Positions 36,766-47,448 are shown, counted from the first letter of the stretch. The stretch is 64,000 nucleotides of DNA from Acinetobacter nosocomialis NIPH 2119 (GCF_000368085.1 NZ_KB849239.1:2580170-2644169), one strand, 5' to 3'. The notes: a model not told the origin generated them from the sequence alone. Numbers and translations are program-made.

Positions 36766-38745
36766 TTAGTCGAGATCGATACCAAAACCTAAGTTTACTG
36801 TTCGTGAAGTGTTCCATTGTTTTTTGGCAAATGGCTGCGGAACTTGACGATGAATTTTTGCCTGCACCAAATGAGCAGGTAAATCATTTAGGAAATAACT
36901 TTCGATTTTACGGCCTTGTTCGTCATATGTATCTTGTGACCATGTATTGAGATTTTGCTTCGTTAAAATCAATTCATTTTCCGCACGTGTTAATGCAACA
37001 TACAATACACGGCGTTCTTCTTCGACTTCATCAAAATCGCCCTGCACACGCGCATATGGAAATTGATTTGGTGAGACATGCGGCACATAACACACCTTCT
37101 GTTCTGCACCTTTAGCCGAATGAATTGTAATTAAGGTCACTAAATCATCATCACCCGCTTTTTCAATTTCAGAAACTGAAATTGGTTCAAGCACATATTC
37201 TTCAAGGAACTCACCAAGAGATGCATGTTTACGCGCTAGTTGTTTGACTAAATCAAAATCTCTAGCGCGACGTGACCAATCTTTAGTTTTATAGTTTTGC
37301 TCCAACTGTTCACTTAAGGCATCAAGAGCTAGTCCAATACTTGCCTCAACATGCTGCTGTAGCACATCAAGCTGCTTCAAAATCAAAATAGCCTGTAAAG
37401 GAACTTTTCCATGACGCTCCAAACGCTGGCAACGCTCTTCAACCTCACTAATGCTCATTAACTCTTGTGCTAACTTGCTGGCCCCAACGTCACCAATACC
37501 ATCCCATAAGGTTAAAAAGCGCATCCAAGCCAAGTCATCCTGCGGGTTACTCACAATACGTAATAAACTGAGCACATCCTTTACATGCGCTGATTCAAGT
37601 AACTTTACGCCCCCAATAAAACGATACGGAATTTCAGCAGCAATAAATGCCCCTTCCAAATAACGAGCACTGTAGCCAGAGCGGACTAATACCATATGGT
37701 CATACCAATTTGCGCCCTGCTGATGCCGCTCTATTAAGTCTTGTGCAATCCAGTTGGCTTCTTCAAATTCATTACCAAACAAATGGAGTTGTGGCTTTTG
37801 TCCTTTGCCACGATGTGCCTGTAACTGTTTTTGATAATCGATTGGACTGTGGGCGAGTAACCAATTTGATAAATCTAATATTTCTTGAGTCGAGCGATAA
37901 TTTAAATCTAAAGTATGAATTACTGCGTCTGGAATCCGCTCTTTAAACGAATGAATGTTTTCAAAGTCGGCACCACGAAAACCGTAAATCGACTGAGCAT
38001 CATCTCCCACACAAAATAATTTCACCTTACCAATCAGTGGCTGCAAAAGAGCCCACTGTAAAGGATTGGTATCTTGCATCTCATCAACCAGTAAAGCTTG
38101 GCAAAAGCCTGCAACCCAATTCGTCAGTGCTTCCGAGTTTTGTAAATGAACAGCGACGATCGACAAAATGTCATCATAATCTAAAAAATTACGCTCTCTT
38201 TTACGCTGTTCATAGGTTTTCATTAACTCAGCAATTTGTGATTTATATTCATATGCTTCAGGTAATTGCTTGAGTAACGCTTCAGACAGCTTAGATTGCG
38301 TATTTCGGGCATAAGAATATAAATCACACAGCTCTGCCGCTTTAGGCAAAACACTATCTTTGTCTTTGCCTCTCAATAAGCGAAACATGAGTAACTGATC
38401 ATCACGATCAATAATACTAAATTGGGTTAAACCAAACGCTTGCGGATTACGACGCAATAAATACATGCAAAAGGTATGAAAAGTGGATGCGCGAAGGCCT
38501 TTGGCTTGTGCACCAACATGCTGTTCAACCCTTGCAACAATTTCACTCGCAGCACGGCGCGTGAACGTTAAAATCTGAATTTGATTGGCTGACAAACCCT
38601 GATCAATTAAATAAGCTGCGCGAGCAACAATGGTTTTAGTCTTGCCACAGCCCGCTCCAGCCAAAACCAAACAGTTTTGTGCTGTAGTAGTTGCTGCTTT
38701 TTTTTGCTGAGCATTTAATTCATTAATTAACTTTGCAAGACTCAT
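36766..38745 (-). CDS. UvrD/Rep-type DNA helicase
   Basis: SF1A helicase of 659 residues. Motif I is LVLAGAGCGKTKT (about 27), motif Ia ILTFTRRAASEI, motif II VDEMQDTN (about 222), motif III FCVGDDAQSIYGFRGA, motif IV LDLNYRSTQEIL, and motif V/VI in LITIHSAKGAEQ and EERRVLYVALTRAE. It is shorter than UvrD and lacks its C-terminal tail, so it is a UvrD-like paralogue of uncertain role. The stop lies 74 bp before the RRM start. Confidence 0.9.
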   Translation of the reverse strand: MSLAKLINELNAQQKKAATTTAQNCLVLAGAGCGKTKTIVARAAYLIDQGLSANQIQILTFTRRAASEIVARVEQHVGAQAKGLRASTFHTFCMYLLRRNPQAFGLTQFSIIDRDDQLLMFRLLRGKDKDSVLPKAAELCDLYSYARNTQSKLSEALLKQLPEAYEYKSQIAELMKTYEQRKRERNFLDYDDILSIVAVHLQNSEALTNWVAGFCQALLVDEMQDTNPLQWALLQPLIGKVKLFCVGDDAQSIYGFRGADFENIHSFKERIPDAVIHTLDLNYRSTQEILDLSNWLLAHSPIDYQKQLQAHRGKGQKPQLHLFGNEFEEANWIAQDLIERHQQGANWYDHMVLVRSGYSARYLEGAFIAAEIPYRFIGGVKLLESAHVKDVLSLLRIVSNPQDDLAWMRFLTLWDGIGDVGASKLAQELMSISEVEERCQRLERHGKVPLQAILILKQLDVLQQHVEASIGLALDALSEQLEQNYKTKDWSRRARDFDLVKQLARKHASLGEFLEEYVLEPISVSEIEKAGDDDLVTLITIHSAKGAEQKVCYVPHVSPNQFPYARVQGDFDEVEEERRVLYVALTRAENELILTKQNLNTWSQDTYDEQGRKIESYFLNDLPAHLVQAKIHRQVPQPFAKKQWNTSRTVNLGFGIDLD

Positions 38746-38820
38746 AACACATATCGCTAAAACACCAAGGCTTAGTTTAACAGACCCATGCCATGAGATG
38801 GACCTTCACTCACTAAAAAC

Positions 38821-38850
38821 AAAAAAGGACACCCTAGGTGTCCTTTTGTT
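38821..38850 (-). terminator. Terminator after the HdeD-like gene
   Basis: AAAAGGACACC and GGTGTCCTTTT arms with a three-base loop; the minus-strand transcript ends in UUUUUU. Confidence 0.88.
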
Positions 38851-38861
38851 CGTTATTTATA

Positions 38862-39437
38862 TTAAGAAACCGTTTTTGAACTAGAAGGCAAATGTTTAAT
38901 TGCAGAAGCAAGTCCTAAAAAGTTGATTCCCTGAAATAAAATATCTACTGCTAAAAACATTCCCAACACCCAAAAAGGTGAGTCTTTAGAAACTAAAATT
39001 AAAATACCGGTAGCGAGTGTTAGTAACCCGGAAAATAAGGTCCAGCCCCATCCAGCGATTGGTCTCAATAAAAATGCATTTATAGTACGAATTACCCCGG
39101 CAATAATCAGGGCAATTGATAATAAGCTAGTTAAAACCACAGCCGTAGTCACAGGCGTAGAAAATGCGTAATAGCCCGCCATTAAATACAGCACACCAAA
39201 AAGTGCCCACAGCCATCGGCTACCGCCCTTAAATACACTTATGGCAGCAATCAAGTGCAGCACACCACCTATCATCATTAAAATACCAAATAGGAAAACA
39301 ACCGAAAATGTTGCAAATGGCAGTGAGCTAAATAACACCAAACCGAAAATAATGAGCACAAAGCCTAATATTAGATACCATTTACGATCAGCATGTAGCT
39401 GATTACGAACTAAATCATTACCTACAGTTTTCATCAT
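38862..39437 (-). CDS. HdeD-family (DUF308) membrane protein
   Basis: Protein of 191 residues with six hydrophobic helices in three repeated pairs, as in HdeD/DUF308 proteins. The segment RKWYLILGFVLIIFGLVLF opens the first repeat and ALFGVLYLMAGYYAF the second. In E. coli HdeD is linked to acid resistance; here the role is inferred from family only. Two adjacent ATG codons give a start at 39437 or 39434. Confidence 0.82.
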   Translation of the reverse strand: MMKTVGNDLVRNQLHADRKWYLILGFVLIIFGLVLFSSLPFATFSVVFLFGILMMIGGVLHLIAAISVFKGGSRWLWALFGVLYLMAGYYAFSTPVTTAVVLTSLLSIALIIAGVIRTINAFLLRPIAGWGWTLFSGLLTLATGILILVSKDSPFWVLGMFLAVDILFQGINFLGLASAIKHLPSSSKTVS

Positions 39438-39571
39438 GGCTACTCTTATTATCAGGTATTAGAAAGTTTATATAATGTCATTATAGTGATGTACTTCACA
39501 TTTATTGTCTGTATAAGATCTGCATCGTTTATTAACAATTGATGGGGATAAAACAGTATTTATCCACAATT

Positions 39572-40330
39572 TTATTTCAACCATCCAATTTCTTGAGCAG
39601 TCGGTAAACCGATTACAGTTTCTTGTAAATCACTTGGCATTTTATTGGTCTGTTCAGATAATGGTGTTCGACCACCCATGATTTCTGATCGTGTTTGTGG
39701 ATAAAGAGGGACCTTTTCAGGTTGTGCGTAGCCTAATGGATAAATCGGCTGACCTGTTTTTAAATCATATTTATCTTTTGCGCCAAAGCCGTGTAATAGC
39801 TCGTGAACGATAACAACCTGATTTTGTGGGGCTTGCTCTCGTGTAGCAAACAAATTAACGCTACCAATACGGCCTTTTTCTAAAGCAGTCGAATGCACCA
39901 AAACTTTTTGATAACTTGGATCATAATAATTTAAATAAAGTTTGAGTGATGCGTCCCTGTCTTCAGGTTGCTGTTGTCGCCATGCATAAAAACGAAACTT
40001 TAAGCTCCACCAAATGACATTCAGGATATTGGCATTTTGAGGAACTACAGGCGGCCTCTGCTGTAGTTGCTGCCCTAAACGAATTTCAAAGTTACTAGAT
40101 TGCCCACGATAATGCTGTGACCATTCACTTAGGTAGCTTTTAAGCGTTTGGAAGTCAGCGTTTTGTAGCTGATGAATATAAGCTTGCGTGGTTTGTAAAC
40201 CATCCACATTTATTGGGTGCAATACCACAACAATAGGCTGATTCCAGTCTTGGTTTTGGTCACGCCACGCTTGAACTGCAACGATTAATAAAACAATCAA
40301 TAGACACAAAATCCGAATGTTTTTCCACAT
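39572..40330 (-). CDS. Membrane-anchored putative metallopeptidase
   Basis: Protein of 252 residues with an N-terminal membrane anchor or uncleaved signal (IRILCLLIVLLIVAVQAW) and a periplasmic domain. VIVHELLHGFGAKDKYD (about residue 182) is an HExxHxxGxxD-like zinc site: two His and a Glu, with the third ligand possibly the Asp. No named family recognised. GGGGAA precedes the ATG. Its stop is 167 bp from the HdeD-like gene. Confidence 0.6.
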   Translation of the reverse strand: MWKNIRILCLLIVLLIVAVQAWRDQNQDWNQPIVVVLHPINVDGLQTTQAYIHQLQNADFQTLKSYLSEWSQHYRGQSSNFEIRLGQQLQQRPPVVPQNANILNVIWWSLKFRFYAWRQQQPEDRDASLKLYLNYYDPSYQKVLVHSTALEKGRIGSVNLFATREQAPQNQVVIVHELLHGFGAKDKYDLKTGQPIYPLGYAQPEKVPLYPQTRSEIMGGRTPLSEQTNKMPSDLQETVIGLPTAQEIGWLK

Positions 40331-40376
40331 TCTTGTTCCCCATAAAAATTAAATTTTCTTTTCTTGTTCTAGATAT

Positions 40377-40406
40377 AAAAAATGCTAGCTGAGCTAGCAT
40401 TTTTCA
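40377..40406 (-). terminator. Terminator after topA
   Basis: AAAAAATGCTAGCT and AGCTAGCATTTTT arms around one base; A-run on the left gives a U-run on the minus strand. Confidence 0.85.
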
Positions 40407-40416
40407 TTTGTCTTAT

Positions 40417-43053
40417 TTAGCCTTCAATCCATTTACCGTCTTGGTAAATCAGGCTCCATTTAGTTTGTTTACCTTCTGGTGTTTCAGATCCCACATACTG
40501 TGATTGGTTCTTACGACTAAACTTCACAATCGTTGGGTTACCTTCAGGGTCTACATCCGGAGCTTGTAAAATAAACTGGTATTTTGGATCAAGTTGGTCA
40601 GCAACACTACGAAGCTCAGCAACTTTTGGTGCACGTGTTTCACGAATTTTCGGGAACTTACTTGCAGCCAAGAACAGACCAGCCGCGCCATCACGTAACA
40701 CAAAATAGTCATCATGTTTGGTCGAGCGCAAATGTTCCATCTTAATTGGTTCTACGCGTGGTGGTACAGGTTGTCCATTTTTCAAGACTTTACGGGTATT
40801 ATCACAGCTTGTACAAGCGAAATACGGACCAAAACGGCCAGTTTTAAGCTGCATTTCACCATCACATTTATCACATGGAATGGTTGGACCATCATAACCT
40901 TTGATCTTGAACTCGCCTTCTTCAAGCTCATAACCATCACAGTCTGGGTTGTTACCACAAACATGTAACTTGCGGCCACCATCAATGACATAACTGTCCA
41001 TTGCTGTACCACATTTAGGACAACGATGTTTAGACATCAAGTCTGCGGTTTCAGCACTGTCATCATCAGATAACGCTGCTAATGACTCAACTGGTGTTAA
41101 GTTCAAAGTTCCTTTACAGCGTTCTTTAGGCGGCAAGTTATAACCTGAACAACCTAAGAATACGCCTGTAGTACCCGTACGAATCTGCATTGGTCGTGAA
41201 CATTCAGGACAATGTACTGCTGGCACTTCAACTGGTTGATTACGGCGCATTCCCTGCTCACCTTGAGCATTGGTCAGACGCTTTTTAAAATCACCGTAGA
41301 ATGTATCGAGTAATTCTTTCCAATTACGCTCACCCGTTGCCACACGGTCCAACTGACCTTCTAAATCTGCGGTAAAAGCATAATTCATCAGGTTATTAAA
41401 ACTTTCATCAAGACGATCTGTTACGATTTCGCCCATTTTCTCGGCAAAGAGACGGCGATTTTCTAACTTAACATAACCGCGTTCTTGAATTGTAGAAATA
41501 ATGGCAGCATAAGTTGACGGACGACCAATACCACGTTTTTCAAGTTCTTTTACTAAAGATGCTTCAGTAAAACGAGCTGGTGGTTTGGTAAAATGCTGAC
41601 TTGGATCTAGCTTTTCTAATTTTAAAATTTCACCCACTTTAATTGCAGGTAAAATGATATCGTCATCAGATTTGTTAGCACCACGAACTTTAGTGAAGCC
41701 ATCAAATACAAGCGTACGGCCTTTTGCCTTTAACTCCACATTGCCAGCTTCAACGGTTAAAGTTGAAGATAAATATTCTGCCGGAGTCATTTGGCAAGCA
41801 ACAAATTGACGCCAAATTAAATCATATAAACGCTGCGCATCACGCTCTACACCTGCAAGTTGATCACCTGTAAGTGCAACATTTGACGGACGAATTGCTT
41901 CATGGGCTTCTTGAGCACCCGCTTTGTTACCATAGCGGTTTGGCTTTGCTGGTAAATATTTCTCACCAAACTGGCTTTCAATATGCGCACGGACCATACT
42001 TACAGCGTCATCACTCAAGAATGTTGAGTCCGTACGCATATAGGTAATAAAACCAGCTTCATACAAACGTTGCGCCAACATCATGGTTTTCTTTACAGAG
42101 AAACCTAAGCGTGTACTTGCCGCCTGTTGTAAAGTCGACGTGATATATGGTGCACTCGGATTCACCTTAGTCGGCTTATCTTCACGCTGTGCAACTTTAT
42201 ATTCAGCGCCCTTTAATACATCCAACAGGGCATCTGTTTCAGCTTTGTTCTTTAATTTAAGTGTTTTTCCAGCCTGTTTAACAGCCTCAAGACGAATATC
42301 ATCTTTTTTAGCCTTAGTGTCTGCAAACACTTGCCAATATTCTTCTGGAATAAAAGCACGAATTTCACGTTCACGTTCAACAACAAGCTTTACCGCTACA
42401 GACTGTACACGACCTGCTGACAAACCACGGGCAATCTTTTCCCATAGTAATGGCGAAACCATGAAGCCTACTACACGGTCCAAGAAACGACGCGCTTGCT
42501 GTGCATTAACACGGTTTAAGTCGAGACGTGTTGGCTGTTTAAATGCTTCTTGAATGGCATTTTTAGTAATTTCGTTAAATACCACACGATGATAACGGCT
42601 ATCGTCACCACCAATCACTTCGCGTAAGTGCCAAGCGATTGCTTCCCCTTCTCTATCCAAGTCCGTTGCGAGATAGATTGCATCTGCATCTTTGGCAAGT
42701 TTCTTGAGTTCAGCAACAACATTTTCTTTGCCAGGTAGAACCTCGTAGTGTGCTTTCCAGTCATGTTCCGGATCGACACCCATACGATTAATCAGCGCAG
42801 ATTGAGCTTTTTGTTCTTTTTCAGCTTCAGTGAGTTTTGTCCGGGCAGCCGGCTTTTTCTCTGTTGATTTGCTGCCGCCTGTTGGCAAGTCACGTACGTG
42901 ACCTACAGAAGACTTAACAATGTACTGCGAACCTAAATATTTGTTGATGGTTTTCGCTTTGGCAGGCGACTCCACAATCACTAAGGCACGTTTATGTGCA
43001 GCAGAGGCAGTAGATGCTGTGCTTTGAGATGCAGAGCGCGAGGTATTCGCCAT
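40417..43053 (-). CDS. topA: DNA topoisomerase I
   Basis: Type IA topoisomerase of 878 residues that relaxes negative supercoils. The Toprim domain starts [20 protein letters not shown] and includes [17 protein letters not shown] (acidic triad). The catalytic Tyr is in [10 protein letters not shown]. The C-terminus has three four-Cys zinc ribbons (CPEC...[10 protein letters not shown]...[13 protein letters not shown]...CTSC) followed by a basic tail. The Ser/Ala-rich N-terminal 20 residues are extra. A terminator follows. Confidence 0.97.
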   Translation of the reverse strand: MANTSRSASQSTASTASAAHKRALVIVESPAKAKTINKYLGSQYIVKSSVGHVRDLPTGGSKSTEKKPAARTKLTEAEKEQKAQSALINRMGVDPEHDWKAHYEVLPGKENVVAELKKLAKDADAIYLATDLDREGEAIAWHLREVIGGDDSRYHRVVFNEITKNAIQEAFKQPTRLDLNRVNAQQARRFLDRVVGFMVSPLLWEKIARGLSAGRVQSVAVKLVVEREREIRAFIPEEYWQVFADTKAKKDDIRLEAVKQAGKTLKLKNKAETDALLDVLKGAEYKVAQREDKPTKVNPSAPYITSTLQQAASTRLGFSVKKTMMLAQRLYEAGFITYMRTDSTFLSDDAVSMVRAHIESQFGEKYLPAKPNRYGNKAGAQEAHEAIRPSNVALTGDQLAGVERDAQRLYDLIWRQFVACQMTPAEYLSSTLTVEAGNVELKAKGRTLVFDGFTKVRGANKSDDDIILPAIKVGEILKLEKLDPSQHFTKPPARFTEASLVKELEKRGIGRPSTYAAIISTIQERGYVKLENRRLFAEKMGEIVTDRLDESFNNLMNYAFTADLEGQLDRVATGERNWKELLDTFYGDFKKRLTNAQGEQGMRRNQPVEVPAVHCPECSRPMQIRTGTTGVFLGCSGYNLPPKERCKGTLNLTPVESLAALSDDDSAETADLMSKHRCPKCGTAMDSYVIDGGRKLHVCGNNPDCDGYELEEGEFKIKGYDGPTIPCDKCDGEMQLKTGRFGPYFACTSCDNTRKVLKNGQPVPPRVEPIKMEHLRSTKHDDYFVLRDGAAGLFLAASKFPKIRETRAPKVAELRSVADQLDPKYQFILQAPDVDPEGNPTIVKFSRKNQSQYVGSETPEGKQTKWSLIYQDGKWIEG

Positions 43054-43088
43054 ATAAAATGTTATTCCTATACCAATAAATTTAAAAA

Positions 43089-43538
43089 TCAGGCTTCAGC
43101 CAAGGCCAACAGATAAGCCTTCATCTCATCTAATTGCGTGGCTTTTAGGTCCGATTCCTCATCCCAATAAAGGCCTACACAGTTTGCCTGCATATCAATA
43201 GCATAAATCCCTTTTAATGCAATGGGAGAATCATTAAATTTCTCATCACCCTGCACTACTTTTAATTTTCCGTCTATAACACGAGCACGCATGAGCGTTA
43301 AACGAGCATCGGGGATCAATACACTATAATAAGCAACCATGCTGGCACGCTTTTCAGTTGCCATCGGGACATGTGTCCATTCAGGTGCGGCAATTATGCG
43401 TGGATGTAGTCCCATTTTACGGGCTTTGTCTCGCATAATACCGAGTGCCTTTTCACGCGGACTCACTCTTAAACCAAAAATGGAGCCCAGCACAAAAAGA
43501 ACAATGATAACGGTAACCCAAATTCCGATATTGTCCAT
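43089..43538 (-). CDS. Single-span membrane protein of unknown function
   Basis: Protein of 149 residues with one N-terminal helix ([20 protein letters not shown]) and a cytoplasmic domain containing [22 protein letters not shown]. No known motif. It sits 35 bp upstream of topA on the same strand and may be co-transcribed. Function unknown. Confidence 0.7.
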   Translation of the reverse strand: MDNIGIWVTVIIVLFVLGSIFGLRVSPREKALGIMRDKARKMGLHPRIIAAPEWTHVPMATEKRASMVAYYSVLIPDARLTLMRARVIDGKLKVVQGDEKFNDSPIALKGIYAIDMQANCVGLYWDEESDLKATQLDEMKAYLLALAEA

Positions 43539-43685
43539 AGCAAAACCTATTAATCTCTTTTATTAGAGTTGCATAAGCTGACCAGAAAACGCAAGTTACA
43601 TCATAAAAATAATGTCCAATTAACCGACGAGGTTAAAAACTACAACATTTCCTCATAGATATTCTTAGCAATCTAGGCACAATAT

Positions 43686-44063
43686 TTAGGCGCTCTTTTC
43701 AGTTTCAAGACTAGCTAACTTACCAAACTGATTCAGATGCGCATCTCCCCACGTTTTTAGAGCAAGAAGTATCTGCTCCAGCCCGAGCCCCAAATCAGTC
43801 AGGCTATATTCCACTTTAGGAGGAACTTGAGGATAAACCTCGCGATGAATAATGCCATCTTGTTCTAACTCACGAAGCTGATTGGTGAGCATTCTTTGCG
43901 TAATGCTTGGAACTCGTTTACGGATTTCATTAAATCGTAAAGTTCCTTCATTTAATAAATGCCAAAGAATGACGCATTTCCATTTACCATCAATCAAACT
44001 GATCGCGGCTTCAACTGAACAACCCGGTGAGCAGTCAAAACTTGAATGTCGAGCTTTTGCCAT
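43686..44063 (-). CDS. HxlR-family transcriptional regulator
   Basis: Winged-helix regulator of 125 residues. The HxlR core is clear: CSVEAAISLIDGKWKCVILW, then RFNEIRKRVPSITQRMLTNQLREL and the wing VPPKVEYSLTDLG. Cys residues near the N-terminus (FDCSPGC) could sense electrophiles or oxidants, as in related YodB/QorR proteins. It is divergent from a quinone-reductase-like gene, the usual target of such regulators. Confidence 0.9.
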   Translation of the reverse strand: MAKARHSSFDCSPGCSVEAAISLIDGKWKCVILWHLLNEGTLRFNEIRKRVPSITQRMLTNQLRELEQDGIIHREVYPQVPPKVEYSLTDLGLGLEQILLALKTWGDAHLNQFGKLASLETEKSA

Positions 44064-44162
44064 TTTACAGTATCCTTTTTGACACTATGAGCGTTATTTG
44101 TCTGTAGTCACTATTTTTAAGCTTACGTTATGATCAAACTCTCAACAAGAGGAATCACAATT

Positions 44163-45170
44163 ATGAAAGCTGTCGCATATCAAAAAGCAGGTCCCATTAC
44201 ATCGCCAGAATCACTCGTTGATATTGAACTCGATACACCTGCTGCGAAGGGACACGATTTACTAGTTCGCGTGCAAGCTATTTCAGTAAATCCAGTCGAT
44301 ACCAAAATACGTAAAAATATAAGTGCCGAATCCGGCTGGAAAGTGCTTGGCTGGGATGCTGTAGGCACGGTAGAAACGATTGGCGATAAAGTCACTCAAT
44401 TCAGAGTAGGCGATGTTGTTTGGTATGCAGGTGCTTTAAATCGCCAAGGCAGTAATAGTGAATTGCAATTGGTTGATGAACGTATTGTTGGTCATAAACC
44501 AAAAATTTTAGAAGCAACAGAGGCAGCAGCTCTCCCTTTAACTGCAATCACAGCTTGGGAAATGCTATTTGATCGTCTGCAAGTTCCAAAGACTGCACCT
44601 GCTAATACAACTATTTTAGTGATTGGTGGAGCTGGCGGTGTAGGTTCAATTACCATTCAGCTTCTTAAGCAATTAACTAACCTCACGATTATTGCTACAG
44701 CTTCACGCCCTGAAACAAAAGAATGGGTAGAACAACTAGGTGCCGACTATGTATTAGATCATCGCGAGCCTTTAGCCCCACAAATCAAGCAATTAGGCTT
44801 AAATGCACCTTCATATGTGTTCTCGACCACTCAAACGGATCAGCATTTATCAGATATTGTAGAGTTGATTGCACCACAAGGGCATTTTGGCTTAATTGAT
44901 GACCCTGAACAGTTAGATATTAAACCGTTTAAATCGAAGTCTGTATCCGTACATTGGGAATTTATGTTTACGCGTTCAATGTTTCAGACTGAAGATATGC
45001 AAAAACAAAGTGATCTATTAAATGAAGTCAGCAAGCTGGTTGATGAAGGGAAAATTAAAACAACTGTGACTGAAGTTTTAAGCCCAATTAATGCTGAAAA
45101 CTTAAAACGGGTTCATCAGCAAATTGAAAGTGGAACAACAAAAGGGAAGATTGTTTTACAAGGTTTTTAA
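44163..45170 (+). CDS. Zinc-type alcohol dehydrogenase / quinone reductase-like protein
   Basis: MDR-superfamily oxidoreductase of 335 residues. The N-terminal GroES-like domain (MKAVAYQKAGP ... VNPVDTKIR) is followed by an NAD(P) site (LVIGGAGGVGSI, about 155). Zinc-ligand Cys residues are absent, so it is of the zinc-free ZADH1/YogA type despite the family name. The ATG at 44163 is preceded by AGAGGAA; an earlier ATG at 44130 lies before that site. Likely controlled by the divergent HxlR protein. Confidence 0.87.
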   Translation: MKAVAYQKAGPITSPESLVDIELDTPAAKGHDLLVRVQAISVNPVDTKIRKNISAESGWKVLGWDAVGTVETIGDKVTQFRVGDVVWYAGALNRQGSNSELQLVDERIVGHKPKILEATEAAALPLTAITAWEMLFDRLQVPKTAPANTTILVIGGAGGVGSITIQLLKQLTNLTIIATASRPETKEWVEQLGADYVLDHREPLAPQIKQLGLNAPSYVFSTTQTDQHLSDIVELIAPQGHFGLIDDPEQLDIKPFKSKSVSVHWEFMFTRSMFQTEDMQKQSDLLNEVSKLVDEGKIKTTVTEVLSPINAENLKRVHQQIESGTTKGKIVLQGF

Positions 45171-45190
45171 GTAAAATTCAAAATACCCCC

Positions 45191-45227
45191 TAATAAAAAG
45201 GCAAGTATTGAACTTGCCTTTTTATTA
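45191..45227. terminator. Bidirectional terminator between the oxidoreductase and slyX
   Basis: TAATAAAAAGGCAAGT and its complement, 16-bp arms with loop ATTGA. The right arm overlaps the slyX stop region. Confidence 0.9.
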
Positions 45228-45470
45228 ATAGTGCGGGGGTTTATTCGTTAATGGATCAAAAGGTGCAATGCCTTCTGATAAATCCGAAGATTCCACACGT
45301 TGATAAAGCAATTGCATTTGTTTTTTCAAATCAGCTATTTCCTGAGTTTGAATAGCGAGTTGTTGATTTAATTGTTCAACTAAATCATCCAAAAATGTAA
45401 TTCGCACTTGCAAATCTTCAATGGGTGCGGAAAATGACGCTTGATCATCATGATATGGTGGTTTAGTCAT
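45225..45470 (-). CDS. slyX: SlyX-like protein
   Basis: Protein of 81 residues with a coiled-coil (about 20-60, LDDLVEQLNQQLAIQTQEIA) and the C-terminal PPHY motif typical of SlyX. Its role is not known. GAGG precedes the ATG. It is divergent from uup, with only 32 bp between the starts. Confidence 0.85.
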   Translation of the reverse strand: MTKPPYHDDQASFSAPIEDLQVRITFLDDLVEQLNQQLAIQTQEIADLKKQMQLLYQRVESSDLSEGIAPFDPLTNKPPHY

Positions 45471-45502
45471 TTAAATCCTCATTTGAGATTCTGGAAAACA
45501 TT

Positions 45503-47413
45503 ATGGCCTATATTACCCTAAGGGATGTCCAACTTGCTTTTGGCGGACCTGCCCTGCTCGATGGCGCGAACTTTAATCTAGAACGTGGCGAACGAGTCTG
45601 TTTAATTGGGCGTAATGGTGAAGGTAAGTCTACTTTACTTAAACTCATCGAGGGAAGCTTATTACCGGATTCTGGTGAAGTTTCTATCCAAAATGGTTTA
45701 ACGGTTTCCATGTTAGCCCAAGACGTTCCAATGGATTCAGGTAAGGTTGCTGATATTGTAGCAGACGGCGCAGGAGAAGCGGCTGAAGTACTCAAAGCGT
45801 ATCACCAAGCAACCGATGCTTGTATGCTTGGCGATATGGAAGCTTGCGACCGTATGGGTAACCTTCAGCACAAGCTAGACCAACTAGACGGTTGGGCACT
45901 TGAAAATAAGGTGAATGCTCTATTAAGTAAAATGGGTCTCGATCCAAATGCAGACTTAGCAGACTTATCTGGTGGACGTAAACGTCGTGTTTTACTCGCT
46001 CGTGCTCTTTTAACGCAGCCAGACGTATTGCTTCTAGACGAACCAACCAACCATTTAGATGTTGAAAGTATTGAGTGGCTAGAAAAATTCCTACTCGATC
46101 AAAATAATTTAACACTTCTATTTATTTCGCATGACCGCTCTTTTGTAGATAGCATTGCGACTCGAATTGTTGAACTTGACCGCGGCATCTTACGTGGCTA
46201 CGAAGGTAACTATTCACGCTATTTGGAGCTTAAAGCTCAGCAAATGGAAGCCGAAGAGAAACAAAATGCTTTATTTGATAAAAAATTAGCTGAAGAAGAG
46301 GCTTGGATTCGTCAAGGCATTAAAGCACGTCGTACACGTAACGAAGGCCGTGTTCGTGCATTAAAAGCTTTACGCGAAGAATCGAAAGCACGCCGTTCAC
46401 AACAAGGCAAAGTGAGCATGGCGACTCAAGAAGCAAATCGCTCTGGTAAATTAGTATTTGATATTGAGCACTTGAGCGTATCTTATGATGGTAAACCACT
46501 CATCAAAGACTTCTCTACGCTCGTCATGCGTGGTGACCGTATTGGCTTAGTCGGTGATAACGGTGTCGGTAAAACGACTTTAATTAAAGCTATTTTAGGT
46601 GAAATCGAACACGGTGGCTCTGTTAAAACAGGTACTCAATTAGAGATTGCTTATTTTGATCAATTACGTAATGCCTTAGATCTTGAAAAAACAGTCATGG
46701 CAAACGTTTCAGAAGGCTCTGACTTTGTTGATGTAAATGGCAACCGTCGTCATATCTACAGTTATTTACAAGATTTCTTGTTCTCACCTGAACGTGCACG
46801 TACACCAGTAAAAGCCCTTTCTGGTGGTGAGCGTAACCGTATTTTGCTTGCTAAATTATTGCTTAAACCATCGAACCTGATTGTGATGGACGAACCAACC
46901 AATGACTTGGATATGGTAACTCTTGAGCTACTTGAAGAGATGCTTTCTGAATATAAAGGCACGCTATTACTTATTTCGCATGACCGTGCATTTATGGACA
47001 ATGTTGTCACTTCTACTTGGGTCTTTGATGGTAAAGGTGGTATTGCAGAGTACATAGGTGGTTACCAAGACTACTTACTACAACGCCCAGATGAAAAAGT
47101 GGTAGACCAGAAGTCTGACGTTAAGAAAGCTCAGGCAAAAGCTGAAGCTGAAAAAGCTGCTGCTCAAAGTACCGTAAAAAAGGTGAAATTGAGCTATAAA
47201 GACCAACGTGAACTTGAGCAACTTCCTGCTGAAATTGAAAAGCTGGAAGTTGAACAAGCCGAGCTTTCTGACAAACTTGCAGATGGTTCATGGTTTGTGT
47301 CTGATGCAGATGCTGCGACTCAAGCAAGTCAACGCCTAGCAGAAATTGAAGAATTATTGCTTGAAAAATTAGAGCGTTGGGATGAACTTGAGCAAATGAG
47401 TAAAGGCAGTTAA
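45503..47413 (+). CDS. uup: Uup, ABC-F family ATPase
   Basis: Soluble protein of 636 residues with two ABC cassettes. Walker A sites are GRNGEGKST (about 37) and GDNGVGKTT (about 350); signatures are LSGGRKRRVLLA and LSGGERNRILLA; Walker B sites are LLLDEPTNHLD and IVMDEPTNDLD. A linker rich in Lys/Arg/Glu lies between them, and a C-terminal coiled-coil DNA-binding-like domain (about 560-636) marks Uup rather than other ABC-F proteins. Acts on ribosomes and affects transposon excision in E. coli. Confidence 0.94.
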   Translation: MAYITLRDVQLAFGGPALLDGANFNLERGERVCLIGRNGEGKSTLLKLIEGSLLPDSGEVSIQNGLTVSMLAQDVPMDSGKVADIVADGAGEAAEVLKAYHQATDACMLGDMEACDRMGNLQHKLDQLDGWALENKVNALLSKMGLDPNADLADLSGGRKRRVLLARALLTQPDVLLLDEPTNHLDVESIEWLEKFLLDQNNLTLLFISHDRSFVDSIATRIVELDRGILRGYEGNYSRYLELKAQQMEAEEKQNALFDKKLAEEEAWIRQGIKARRTRNEGRVRALKALREESKARRSQQGKVSMATQEANRSGKLVFDIEHLSVSYDGKPLIKDFSTLVMRGDRIGLVGDNGVGKTTLIKAILGEIEHGGSVKTGTQLEIAYFDQLRNALDLEKTVMANVSEGSDFVDVNGNRRHIYSYLQDFLFSPERARTPVKALSGGERNRILLAKLLLKPSNLIVMDEPTNDLDMVTLELLEEMLSEYKGTLLLISHDRAFMDNVVTSTWVFDGKGGIAEYIGGYQDYLLQRPDEKVVDQKSDVKKAQAKAEAEKAAAQSTVKKVKLSYKDQRELEQLPAEIEKLEVEQAELSDKLADGSWFVSDADAATQASQRLAEIEELLLEKLERWDELEQMSKGS

Positions 47414-47418
47414 TCAAT

Positions 47419-47448
47419 AAAAAAGGGCTTTAATTAAAGCCCTTTTTT
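47419..47448. terminator. Terminator shared by uup and the acyltransferase gene
   Basis: AAAAAAGGGCTTT and AAAGCCCTTTTTT arms with loop AATT. The stop codon of the converging acyltransferase lies inside the hairpin, and its last residues are encoded by the right arm. Confidence 0.92.

Noticed and set aside
42083..42553. A 156-codon plus-strand frame within topA
   Set aside because: It is antisense to conserved topA coding sequence, has no ribosome site and no protein-like pattern.
44064..44162. Operator palindrome between the HxlR gene and the oxidoreductase
   Set aside because: Related half-sites (GACACTA, TAGTCAC) are present, but not as a clean inverted repeat, so I do not call a site.
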